NCBI GenBank assembly: GCA_030592835.1
Contig: JAUVIJ010000066.1
Location: forward strand, 1-9,195
Reading direction: 5' to 3'
DNA length: 9,195 bases
Source of the DNA: Candidatus Cloacimonadota bacterium
GTDB taxonomy: Bacteria; Cloacimonadota; Cloacimonadia; Cloacimonadales; TCS61
Shown here piece by piece: positions 1 to 6,773 of this stretch. The notes beneath the pieces are model-generated. The model worked only from the letters and a program-made list of their open reading frames with translations. It ran no database searches and was not told the origin of the DNA. The translations under genes were made by a program, and so were the position numbers. Position 1 is the stretch's first letter; every line of letters starts with the position of its first letter.

Positions 1-1
1 A

Positions 2-1399
2 TTATATTTTATGAATTGATAAATTCTCTGCTTCTTCACATGCTTCCATGACTGCTTCTGATAGGGTTGGATGAGCAAAAACTACTTTTTTAATATCATC
101 GATCTTCGCTTCTAATCCCAACATAACAGATGCTTGAGCTATTAACTCAGTTGCCTGATGACCAATTATATGGAACCCGACAAATTTATTGGAAACCTTA
201 TCGGCAATTACCTTTACGAATCCGAATGTTTCCCCAAGTCCTAAAGCTTTACCATTAGCAGAAAAAGGGGATTTACCAATCATGATCTCGTCGTAATTTG
301 ACCGGGCCTGTTCTTCTGTCAGGCCAACTGCCGCTATCTCAGGATGAGTGAAGATACATCTCGGTATGTTCTGATAATTTAATTCCGATTCTCTATTCTG
401 GGAAGCATTGAATTTATTGCGAATTATCTCAGCAAGCAATAATCCCTGCTTACTGGCAGTATGAGCTAACATTAACTTCCCGGTAACATCTCCAATAGCA
501 TATAGTCCTGAAATTGAAGTAGAAAAATCATTCCCGATCTTAATAAATCCATTTTCCAGTTCCAATTTCATACTCTGTAGATCGATATTAATTAATGGAG
601 ATCTACCGACACTGAGTAAAATTTTGTCTGTTTTGATCTCCTTACCGTTGCTTAATTGTAAAACCAGTTTATCATCTATTTTTTTCCAGGATTCTACAGA
701 GCTTTTTAAATGGATTTTCAGGCCTTTCTTTTTTAAAGCCATTGTCAATCTTTTGGAAATTTCCAGATCTTCCGTTGCAATCAAACCGGGTAGAAATTCA
801 ACGATCTCTACCTGAACTCCGAGATGGGAAAATATCGAAGCGAATTCACAACCGATGACACCCCCGCCCACAACAGTCAAATGATCGGGCAACTCCTGAA
901 GGGAAAGAATATCTCTGGAAGAAAGGACATTTATGCCATCAAATTCAAATTTGGGTAAGGATTTAGGTTTAGAACCAGTCGCAATGATAACCAAACGAGC
1001 CTGAATTCGGGTTTTAGTTGAATGGATATTAAATAAATCACCGTTTTTTTCTATCGACAAGACTTTTTCATTAATCCAGTCGAGTTTTCTTTTTTTAAAG
1101 AGAAATTCTATTCCGGAAACAAGAGTTTCAACTATTTGATTCTTTCTTTTCCAGATCTGAAGATAATCGAAGGTTACTTTCCCGGTAGAGATGCCAAATT
1201 TCTCGGAATTACAGACATTATCATAGATTTCAGCTACTCTTACCAGAGATTTTGTAGGTATGCATCCCCAATTAAGACAAACACCACCTAGTCTTGCTTT
1301 CTCGAACAATACCGATTTAATTCCATACTGATCCAGACGGATTGCAGTTTCATATCCTCCTGGACCACCACCGATGATAGCTACATCGTATATATCCAA
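2..1399 (-). CDS. lpdA: Dihydrolipoyl dehydrogenase (E3, lipoamide dehydrogenase)
   Basis: This is a cytoplasmic FAD enzyme that reoxidises dihydrolipoyl groups with NAD+, as E3 of 2-oxoacid dehydrogenase complexes or as the L protein of glycine cleavage. The 465-aa product has the normal family length. In order it shows the FAD-binding GGGPGGYE motif (about 10-17), the redox disulfide in GGVCLNWGCIPTK (C41 and C46), the NAD-binding GGGVIG motif (178-183), the second FAD motif AIGDVTG (301-307) and the C-terminal dimer-interface catalytic HPTLSE (H443, E448). The start is TTG: an AGGAG lies 5 nt upstream and the FAD fold begins at once, with no nearby in-frame ATG. It follows rpoN by 11 bp and is probably the last visible gene of the operon. 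No E1, E2 or glycine-cleavage gene is in the window, so its partner complex is unknown. The TAA stop lies at 2-4, so the gene is complete. Confidence 0.95.
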   Translation of the reverse strand: MDIYDVAIIGGGPGGYETAIRLDQYGIKSVLFEKARLGGVCLNWGCIPTKSLVRVAEIYDNVCNSEKFGISTGKVTFDYLQIWKRKNQIVETLVSGIEFLFKKRKLDWINEKVLSIEKNGDLFNIHSTKTRIQARLVIIATGSKPKSLPKFEFDGINVLSSRDILSLQELPDHLTVVGGGVIGCEFASIFSHLGVQVEIVEFLPGLIATEDLEISKRLTMALKKKGLKIHLKSSVESWKKIDDKLVLQLSNGKEIKTDKILLSVGRSPLINIDLQSMKLELENGFIKIGNDFSTSISGLYAIGDVTGKLMLAHTASKQGLLLAEIIRNKFNASQNRESELNYQNIPRCIFTHPEIAAVGLTEEQARSNYDEIMIGKSPFSANGKALGLGETFGFVKVIADKVSNKFVGFHIIGHQATELIAQASVMLGLEAKIDDIKKVVFAHPTLSEAVMEACEEAENLSIHKI

Positions 1400-1404
1400 A
1401 TATA

Positions 1405-1409
1405 CTCCT
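1405..1409 (-). promoter_or_regulatory. Ribosome binding site deciding the TTG start of lpdA
   Basis: On the minus strand AGGAG is followed by the 5-nt spacer TATAT and then TTG. The good match and spacing support TTG at 1399 as the true start. The site lies within the 11-bp gap after the rpoN stop. Confidence 0.7.
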
Positions 1410-1410
1410 G

Positions 1411-2868
1411 TTATAAGGTTTTTCTTAAATGGCTGTTCAGGATACCTTTTGCTTTACGGTATTTGGCAACGACTCTTCGAGAAACGCTGATGCCATCCCT
1501 GCGAAGTTCGTCGGCTATATCCTGATCACTCAGAGGATGAAAGCTATCTTCGTTATCGATCATCTTGATAATTTTTATCTCTACATTCTGACGGGAAACA
1601 GAATTATAGTTCATATCTTTCCCGGCTCTGCTACTGAAAAAATCTTTCAGGCACATTATCCCAAAAGGAGTATCAATATATTTATTCCTGACAACCCGGG
1701 AAATAGTCGATTCATTAACCTGCAACTCATCGGCGATGACAGAATATGTCAAAGGTTGGAGAATACCGGTGTTTTCATAAAAGTACTCGGGTTGATTTCT
1801 GATGATAGATTTAGTAACTCTTTCCAGAGTTCTTCCTCTGAGATAAATAGATTTTATCAGGAATTTAGCTGAATTGATTTTGCTTCTGATATATTCTACT
1901 GCATTTCTATCCTTTTTTACAAGTCTCAGTATTTCCCGATATCTTCGACTCATTCTGATCTTAGGAAATGAGAAGTCGTTGATTATGATCTCATACTCAT
2001 TATCGATCTTTTTCAGGATAACATCGGGTACGATATAATTTGTCTGGTTGATCTGGATACGTAAACCCGGCTTAGGATCTAGTTTGGAAATAAGATCTTT
2101 CCAGTTCAGAATCGTCTTCAGGCTGACATTGAATTTATTTGCTAACTTTTTATAACGTTTATGGATGAGATCGTCAAAATTCTCAGCGATCAACCGGCGG
2201 AGTTCCTGATTTTCCCGGGTATCTTCGACCTGAGTTAAAAGACATTCCGGTAGATTACGAGCTGTGATCCCAGCGGGTTCCAAATGCAGTATAAATTGGT
2301 GGATTTCATCAGCACGCTGTTCTGTAATCTGATATTCAACTGCCAGTTCGGTAATTGAAAAATCATCTGGCAAAAAACCGTAATCATTTACTGTATCAAT
2401 GAGTTCAGATGCAAATTTATACTCGGCATCATTCAGATGCAACCGATCAAGCTGTAGAATGAAATTCTGCTTTTTATTCTCTTTTGCTCTAATAATCTGT
2501 TCAAGATTGACTTTTTCAGTATACTGATTTTGGGAATAGTTTTCCTGATAATAGTCATTATATGTATCCAGAATTTCGCTTAATTCCTTGGTTTCATCCA
2601 AAGTCTTCTTTAATTCTTCTTCTTCTTTTTCTTGTTCGGATTGCTCTTCTTTTTCCTCTACTTTCGTTTCCGAAGCTGTCTCATTTTCATCTTCATCTTC
2701 CTTAAATTCAACCAGTTCCAGCATGGGGTTTGTAACCATTTCCTGTTTCAAATGTGTTTCCAATTGCAGTAAAGGCATTGCCAGCATCTCAAGGGATTGA
2801 AGCATTTTGGGTTTCAGCAATAAATTCTGTGTTTGCCTATGAGTCAAAGTCTGTGTAATTCTTGTCAT
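1411..2868 (-). CDS. rpoN: RNA polymerase sigma-54 factor
   Basis: This alternative sigma factor directs RNA polymerase to -24/-12 promoters and needs an AAA+ activator to open them. I choose the ATG at 2868 (485 aa), preceded by GGATAGGA. The frame also stays open to a TTG at 2880, which would add four residues inside lptB. Region I at the N-terminus is Gln/Leu-rich (QTLTHRQTQNLLLKPKMLQ, then LEMLAMPLLQLE). An acidic Glu-rich linker (about 55-95) forms region II. The core-binding domain covers roughly 115-330. The DNA-binding helix-turn-helix at about 371-401 contains ESTISRVVRNKYIDTPFG, followed by the DFFSS motif. The RpoN box is SRRVVAKYRKA (463-473), close to the family consensus RRTVAKYRE but with Val for Thr. 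The gene lies between lptB and lpdA, the usual lptB-rpoN neighbourhood. No activator gene is visible in the window. Confidence 0.95.
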   Translation of the reverse strand: MTRITQTLTHRQTQNLLLKPKMLQSLEMLAMPLLQLETHLKQEMVTNPMLELVEFKEDEDENETASETKVEEKEEQSEQEKEEEELKKTLDETKELSEILDTYNDYYQENYSQNQYTEKVNLEQIIRAKENKKQNFILQLDRLHLNDAEYKFASELIDTVNDYGFLPDDFSITELAVEYQITEQRADEIHQFILHLEPAGITARNLPECLLTQVEDTRENQELRRLIAENFDDLIHKRYKKLANKFNVSLKTILNWKDLISKLDPKPGLRIQINQTNYIVPDVILKKIDNEYEIIINDFSFPKIRMSRRYREILRLVKKDRNAVEYIRSKINSAKFLIKSIYLRGRTLERVTKSIIRNQPEYFYENTGILQPLTYSVIADELQVNESTISRVVRNKYIDTPFGIMCLKDFFSSRAGKDMNYNSVSRQNVEIKIIKMIDNEDSFHPLSDQDIADELRRDGISVSRRVVAKYRKAKGILNSHLRKTL

Positions 2869-2870
2869 GT

Positions 2871-2878
2871 TCCTATCC
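2871..2878 (-). promoter_or_regulatory. Ribosome binding site of rpoN, overlapping the lptB stop
   Basis: GGATAGGA on the minus strand overlaps the lptB TAG stop (2873-2875) and lies 2 nt before the rpoN ATG at 2868 (4-5 nt from the AGG core). This favours the ATG over the upstream TTG and suggests translational coupling of lptB and rpoN. Confidence 0.5.
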
Positions 2879-3604
2879 AAAAGGATTTATGAATCTTTCT
2901 CCTAAATATACTTCCCGAGCTTTCTTGTTTTCCACCAGTTCTCTCGACGTCCCTGAAAGCAGGATCTCACCATTAAATATAATGTAGGCTCTTTCTGTAA
3001 TTTTCAAAGTTTCAAGTACATTATGATCAGTGATCAGGATACCTATACTTTTTTTCTTCAATTTCACTATGATATCCTGAATGTCGGCTACAGCAAGTGG
3101 ATCAACTCCTGCAAAGGGTTCATCCATCAAAAAAAAAGAAGGTGATGTTACCAATGATCTGGTGATCTCCAATTTTCTTCGTTCTCCTCCCGAAAGTGTA
3201 AATGCTTTCTGTTTTGCTAAACTGGTAAGATTGAGCTCAGCAAGATGTTTCTTCAATCTTTTTTTTCTTTCCGGTTTTGATAATTTCATCGTCTCCAGAA
3301 TAGCCATTATATTCTGTTCGACAGTAAGTTTATGAAAGATTGAAGGCTCTTGTGCCAGATATCCTATACCCAGTTGAGCCCTTTTATACATGGGCATCCG
3401 AGTGATATCTATATCATCAAAATATACAGAACCCTGATTAGCTTTTATCAGACCGAGGATCATATAGAACATGGTAGATTTTCCGGCACCGTTAGGACCA
3501 AGAATTCCGACAATTTCACCCTGTTTGATATTAATACTGACATCATTAACAACTTTTCTTTTGCCGTATATCTTAACTAATTTATCAGTCCGAATTTCAT
3601 TCAT
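2873..3604 (-). CDS. lptB: LPS export ABC transporter ATP-binding protein LptB
   Basis: This cytoplasmic ATPase powers extraction of LPS from the inner membrane by LptB2FGC and its movement along the Lpt bridge. The 243-aa protein is a single nucleotide-binding domain of the usual LptB size. Visible motifs are Walker A GPNGAGKST (36-44), the Q-loop glutamine in YLAQEPSIF (Q85), the ABC signature LSGGERRKLEI (137-147), Walker B FFLMDEP (157-163) with catalytic Glu162, the D-loop GVDPLAV and the H-loop ITDHNV (H194). The phrases AQEPSIFHKLTVEQNI and FAGVDPLAVADIQ and the ending YLGERF are typical of LptB rather than of other ABC ATPases. The permease genes lptF and lptG are not in the window. 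It follows the ostA-like gene after a 130-bp gap that contains a promoter candidate. The SD before its ATG is poor. Confidence 0.95.
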   Translation of the reverse strand: MNEIRTDKLVKIYGKRKVVNDVSINIKQGEIVGILGPNGAGKSTMFYMILGLIKANQGSVYFDDIDITRMPMYKRAQLGIGYLAQEPSIFHKLTVEQNIMAILETMKLSKPERKKRLKKHLAELNLTSLAKQKAFTLSGGERRKLEITRSLVTSPSFFLMDEPFAGVDPLAVADIQDIIVKLKKKSIGILITDHNVLETLKITERAYIIFNGEILLSGTSRELVENKKAREVYLGERFINPFG

Positions 3605-3615
3605 ATCTGGTAAAT

Positions 3616-3643
3616 ATCTTAATTAATCCTTTTAATTTGTCAA
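3616..3643 (-). promoter_or_regulatory. Candidate sigma-70-type promoter for lptB-rpoN-lpdA
   Basis: On the minus strand there is a perfect TTGACA (3638-3643), a 16-bp spacer and TAAGAT (3616-3621, four of six matches to TATAAT). Transcription would start only a few nucleotides before the lptB ATG at 3604, giving a very short or leaderless 5' end. This lies in the only sizeable gap within the minus-strand gene run, which strengthens the case, but the region is AT-rich and chance matches are possible. Confidence 0.35.
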
Positions 3644-3734
3644 GGTATAGTTCACTAAAAATATGAAAATTTTTTAATTGGAATAATTTATGCTCAATTG
3701 AATTCTTATCTACAGCAGATATTCATTATGAAAG

Positions 3735-4808
3735 CTATTTTTTCTCAAATTTATATTTTCCACTAACTCGATTTGATATAATGATCTTGTTTATATCATT
3801 ATCAATAAACGTAGCTTTTAATTCATCCCCTGAAGTCTCATTTATCAGGAAATCCTTATTCTCAGATTTTTCCTGAACAACATAAGAATTAACCTGCCCA
3901 CGGGCTAGGAATAGATCGATATTACCCTCAAGAAACCCGATATCCATAAAATCAGATAAAACCCAATTTATTTTTTCATCTTGTCTATTTTCACGAAAAT
4001 ACACCAAACAGGAATCTCTTAAAACAGCCTTTTCAATATTTTTTTCCTTGAAAAAAAGCTGGATCTCCTCGGCTTTAGCGTCAGCAAAATCAGAAAAAAA
4101 TCTGGGATTCCCTAAAAATATGGCTTTTTCCTCTTCAGAAAAATAAAGTAGAAAATCACTCTTCATGGTAAAATCCCGAGCTTCAACAAATACATTGAAA
4201 TTTGCCACGACTTTCTTGAAGTCATTGAAATATTCTATTTTCTCGGCTGAAATAGAGAGATAATCTTCAGCATCCAGATTCAGAACAGGATCTTTAATCA
4301 GGTAACCATATCCAGTTTCAATGAAATATTTCATCTCCTCGCATGATCCGAACAATTTTTCTCTGGAATCATACATTTTAACAGATTGATAGGCCGAGAA
4401 TTCTCTCGGTATCCTGAAATAAAACACTTCATCAGCGGAGAACTCTGTGTATGTCGAATCAATGTGTGTTTCCTTGACAATAACGGAATCTCTTAAGTAT
4501 AGAGTTTCATTCATGCGGTTGTACTCGACAAATTCAGCAATAAGGTTTAGAGTATCTTCCACCACCAAGACATTATCGATCATACGGGTGATTTTCTGCT
4601 GTTCATATATTTCTGCAGAATCACAAAAAAATTCCGTTTCACCATAGAAAAAATGGACATCACCAGTGAGCAGAGTAATGTATTCATCATTAATTTTTTG
4701 GATGAGTAGAGTATTCGCATTGATAAGACGGTAAGGCCTGATTTCCTCCTCGCTACTGAGAATAAAACAACTGATTATGATCAGGCTACCAATCAATAGT
4801 CTCTTCAT
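3735..4808 (-). CDS. OstA-like (LptA-type) periplasmic LPS transport protein, enlarged
   Basis: This is likely the periplasmic part of the LPS bridge, made of OstA/LptA beta-jellyroll repeats. The 357-aa product begins with a signal sequence (MKRLLIGSLIIIS, then a hydrophobic stretch to about 18). It then shows repeated beta-strand patterns with OstA-type phrases such as LTGDVHFFYGETEFFCDSAEIY (about 47-68), VVANFNVFVEARDFTMKSD (about 200-218) and a C-terminal SGDELKATFIDNDINKI (about 326-342). Length is about twice E. coli LptA (185 aa), which fits two jellyroll modules or a match to the N-terminal part of LptD. There is no beta-barrel-sized C-terminus, so it is not a complete LptD. It overlaps lptC by 23 nt and has an upstream GGAAGGGAA ribosome binding site inside lptC. 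C15 in IISC could be a lipobox, but hydrophobic residues continue after it. The family call is firm; the exact role is inferred from position between lptC and lptB. Confidence 0.8.
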   Translation of the reverse strand: MKRLLIGSLIIISCFILSSEEEIRPYRLINANTLLIQKINDEYITLLTGDVHFFYGETEFFCDSAEIYEQQKITRMIDNVLVVEDTLNLIAEFVEYNRMNETLYLRDSVIVKETHIDSTYTEFSADEVFYFRIPREFSAYQSVKMYDSREKLFGSCEEMKYFIETGYGYLIKDPVLNLDAEDYLSISAEKIEYFNDFKKVVANFNVFVEARDFTMKSDFLLYFSEEEKAIFLGNPRFFSDFADAKAEEIQLFFKEKNIEKAVLRDSCLVYFRENRQDEKINWVLSDFMDIGFLEGNIDLFLARGQVNSYVVQEKSENKDFLINETSGDELKATFIDNDINKIIISNRVSGKYKFEKK

Positions 4809-5340
4809 CTATTTTCCCTTCCGCTGAAACCTTTGTGATCTCGATATATTTTAAATAGATATCAGTTTTTAACTGTTCACCAAAAAGAGTATGGCTCTCC
4901 CTGATCAGGGTTACTCCGTTCATCGCCCTGACACTGTCTGTATTTCTATCCCAGATTATATAAGGAGTTTTCAGGATACCATTATCACTGGTAATTACGA
5001 CATTTCCTTCCCCTATCAGCAGGTTGGCGACATCATCAATTTTTGCCTGGTTACAGGATAGAGTGGATTTTAACGAACCGTCAATATTGTAGGATTTCAT
5101 AAAAATCGTATCTGCTAAAACGTAATTCTCATCATAATATTTATCTATATGGCTTGCAGTCAGTTCGTACTCTATGAAATTATTATTAGTTGCCACAATA
5201 TATACAGAGTCGGCTTCTTCATCAGGCAGATTGAGATCTTCGGACCGGTCGATCTCAATTTCACTTTTGGAACAAGCGGGAATCGAGATAAAAAAACTAA
5301 TTGTTATTAAGATAAGTAAAAAATTTCTGCAGTGTCTCAT
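4786..5340 (-). CDS. lptC: LPS export protein LptC, predicted lipoprotein
   Basis: LptC links the LptBFG transporter to the periplasmic bridge. The 184-aa length matches the family. Residues 1-22 form a positively charged start, a hydrophobic core (FLLILITISFFISI) and a lipobox-like IPAC with Cys23 as the possible lipidated residue. An acidic linker (about 27-45) precedes a single beta-jellyroll domain (about 50-170). The stretch ITSDNGILKTPYIIWD, then VRAMNGVTLIRESHTLFGEQL, follows the LptC pattern of a final strand set ending in a glycine before a target-site loop. The ATG at 5340 lies 44 nt inside kdsC. It is kept because the signal peptide starts there and an AGGG lies 8 nt upstream. The gene overlaps the next one by 23 nt. 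Identification rests on fold pattern plus the kdsC-lptC-lptA-lptB order. Confidence 0.82.
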   Translation of the reverse strand: MRHCRNFLLILITISFFISIPACSKSEIEIDRSEDLNLPDEEADSVYIVATNNNFIEYELTASHIDKYYDENYVLADTIFMKSYNIDGSLKSTLSCNQAKIDDVANLLIGEGNVVITSDNGILKTPYIIWDRNTDSVRAMNGVTLIRESHTLFGEQLKTDIYLKYIEITKVSAEGKIDEETIDW

Positions 5341-5824
5341 CGTATATTCCCTGATTGTTTAGTATCAATTCGATCAATTCCCTTACAGCACCTTCTCCCC
5401 CGGATCTTTCGGTGATATGATCTACACAGCTCTTGATACTGGGAAAAGCATCAGCAGGTACAACTGAGAAATGGACTTTTTTCATTAGAGCATAATCATT
5501 CCAGTCATCCCCGATAATTGCCACATTGTCCCAGGTGAGATCAAGAGATTGGATAAGCTCCTCTGCACATTTCACTTTATTTTTTATATTTTGAAAAAGG
5601 TGCTCGATATGTAAATCCTGGCATCTTCGTGAAAGTATTTCGGATTGCCTGCCGCTGATTACTGCAACACTGATTTCCGTAAAACTCAATAGTCTTATCC
5701 CCAAACCATCTTTTGCAGAGAAATGTTTGGTTTCGACTTGATGATTGTCATAGATGATTTTACCGTCTGTCAGTACTCCGTCACAATCCAGAATCAATAA
5801 TTTGATTCCGTGTAAATCTTTCAT
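5297..5824 (-). CDS. kdsC: 3-deoxy-D-manno-octulosonate 8-phosphate phosphatase KdsC
   Basis: This HAD-superfamily phosphatase removes phosphate from KDO 8-phosphate to give KDO in the cytoplasm. The 175-aa protein has no cap domain, as expected for KdsC, which works as a tetramer. Visible are motif I DCDGVLTDG (13-21; nucleophile D13 and acid/base D15), motif II SGR (57-59), the conserved lysine region NIKNK (79-83) and motif IV GDDWNDYALM (105-114). The C-terminal GGEGAVRELIELIL (about 142-155) matches the KdsC tail that reaches into a neighbouring active site. GDDWNDY and GGEGAVRE separate it from sugar-phosphatase HAD relatives. It starts at an ATG that shares the ATGA overlap with the kdsA stop (4 nt), which suggests translational coupling and directly pairs consecutive steps of the pathway. 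Confidence 0.95.
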   Translation of the reverse strand: MKDLHGIKLLILDCDGVLTDGKIIYDNHQVETKHFSAKDGLGIRLLSFTEISVAVISGRQSEILSRRCQDLHIEHLFQNIKNKVKCAEELIQSLDLTWDNVAIIGDDWNDYALMKKVHFSVVPADAFPSIKSCVDHITERSGGEGAVRELIELILNNQGIYDETLQKFFTYLNNN

Positions 5825-6648
5825 AGTCGATCCGTTTCCATTTTATTACTGATCTGAAGGCAAAGATCTAGAAATCCGGAGATCTCATTCAGTGGTATCT
5901 GAGTCGCAGCATCACTGAGCGCCAGTTCGGGACGTGGATGAGTTTCAATAAACAACCCTTTAACCCTACCGGTTGCAAGAGCTGCTCTGGCAAGATCGGA
6001 AGCGAATCTGCGATCCCCTGATGAAATTCCGCCCTGTGAAGGTCTCTGCAGGCTATGGGTGACGTCAAAGACAACAGGATATCCCAGAGCTTGCATCAGA
6101 CCGAAATTGCGAAAATCCACTATCAGATTATTATAGCCAAAAGAAGTTCCTCTTTCAGTTAGAATGATTTTTTCATTTCCGGATGATAGAGCTTTTTCAG
6201 CAGCAAAACCGATATCTTCTGCCGTCATAAACTGGGCTTTCTTGATATTTATTATTTTACCGGTTGCAGCAGCGGCAGTTATTAACCTGGTCTGGCGAGA
6301 TAAAAAAGCCGGGATCTGTATCACGTCCGCAACATCCATAACATCGTCTATTTCTACAGTTTCGTGAACATCTGTCAGAATTGGTAGAGAATATTCTGAT
6401 CTTACTCTCTGAAGTATCTGCAAACCTCTTTCCAACCCAACTCCAGCCGGAGAGTTGAGGGAAGTTCGATTTGCTTTTAAGTAGGAAGCTTTGAAAATTA
6501 ACTTGATGTTCTTTTTTTTGCATACAGAGCGTAGATATTCAGCAGTCTGCAAAACCATATCCTCATTCTCGATCATACAGGGACCGGCAATGAGAAAAAA
6601 TTTTTCAGTTAACTTCAGTTCATCGTAATTTAACACCTGTAATACCAC
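5821..6648 (-). CDS. kdsA: 2-dehydro-3-deoxyphosphooctonate aldolase (KDO 8-P synthase)
   Basis: KdsA condenses phosphoenolpyruvate with arabinose 5-phosphate to KDO 8-phosphate, the first committed KDO step. The 275-aa protein is a DAHP-synthase-like TIM barrel of normal length. Motifs include LIAGPCMIEN (19-28), FKASYLKANRTS (52-63), LTDVHE (91-96), IQIPAFLSRQT (110-120), NIKKAQF (134-140), FDVTHSLQ (194-201) and FIETHPRPELALSDAATQIPL (233-253). C24 in the GPC motif and D246 in ALSDAATQ match the metal-dependent class, as in Aquifex, which also uses H198 and E235; E. coli KdsA has Asn at the Cys position. The frame is open upstream but contains no ATG before the GTG at 6648, so GTG is taken as the start. 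A second GTG lies four codons later and cannot be excluded. It is the first gene of the minus-strand cluster. Confidence 0.95.
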   Translation of the reverse strand: MVLQVLNYDELKLTEKFFLIAGPCMIENEDMVLQTAEYLRSVCKKKNIKLIFKASYLKANRTSLNSPAGVGLERGLQILQRVRSEYSLPILTDVHETVEIDDVMDVADVIQIPAFLSRQTRLITAAAATGKIINIKKAQFMTAEDIGFAAEKALSSGNEKIILTERGTSFGYNNLIVDFRNFGLMQALGYPVVFDVTHSLQRPSQGGISSGDRRFASDLARAALATGRVKGLFIETHPRPELALSDAATQIPLNEISGFLDLCLQISNKMETDRL

Positions 6649-6657
6649 CTGATTCTT

Positions 6658-6663
6658 ATTATA
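6658..6663 (-). promoter_or_regulatory. Perfect TATAAT close to the kdsA start
   Basis: TATAAT on the minus strand ends 9 nt before the kdsA GTG. No TTGACA-like element is found 16-18 bp upstream. If used, it would produce an almost leaderless kdsA mRNA. A lone hexamer in AT-rich DNA is weak evidence. Confidence 0.2.
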
Positions 6664-6671
6664 AACTTGTC

Positions 6672-6687
6672 TATCAGGCTGCCGATA
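6672..6687 (-). other. Small hairpin upstream of kdsA
   Basis: The minus strand reads TATCGGCAGCCTGATA, which can fold as a 6-bp stem (four Watson-Crick pairs, one G-U, then G-C) around the tetraloop CAGC. It lies 23 nt before the GTG. It could be a leader hairpin or an operator-like imperfect palindrome. No T-tract follows, so it is not a terminator. Function is unknown. Confidence 0.25.
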
Positions 6688-6716
6688 CTAAATATGTCCA
6701 GATTTTTTTTCTTGCC

Positions 6717-6747
6717 TAAATATAAGGTGAAAAATTAATTCCACAAA
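6717..6747 (-). promoter_or_regulatory. Candidate Bacteroidota-type promoter for kdsA operon
   Basis: On the minus strand TTTG (6744-6747), a 19-bp spacer and TATATTTA (6717-6724) match the known Bacteroidota consensus TTTG-N19-TAnnTTTG at all but the last base. The transcript would have a leader of about 60 nt containing the small hairpin. Whether this organism's main sigma factor uses this consensus is unknown. Confidence 0.3.
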
Positions 6748-6773
6748 ACCTGAAAATGGGTTAATCGGAGAAA

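Noticed and set aside
1429..1872. Plus-strand open frame of 147 codons opposite rpoN
   Set aside because: It lies antisense inside a well-supported rpoN, has no recognisable domain and no operon context; it is a shadow frame.
2869..2880. TTG at 2880 as the rpoN start, giving 489 aa
   Set aside because: The ATG at 2868 has a properly placed GGATAGGA, and the extra residues MDRN are not typical of RpoN, whose region I starts close to this ATG.
3661..3734. Possible terminator after the ostA-like gene on the minus strand
   Set aside because: Only short AT-only inverted repeats such as TCAATTGA are present, with no GC-containing stem followed by a T-tract.
4764..4766. Cys15 of the OstA-like protein as a lipoprotein lipobox (IISC)
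   Set aside because: The hydrophobic stretch continues past the Cys and the preceding core is short, so ordinary signal peptidase I processing is at least as likely.
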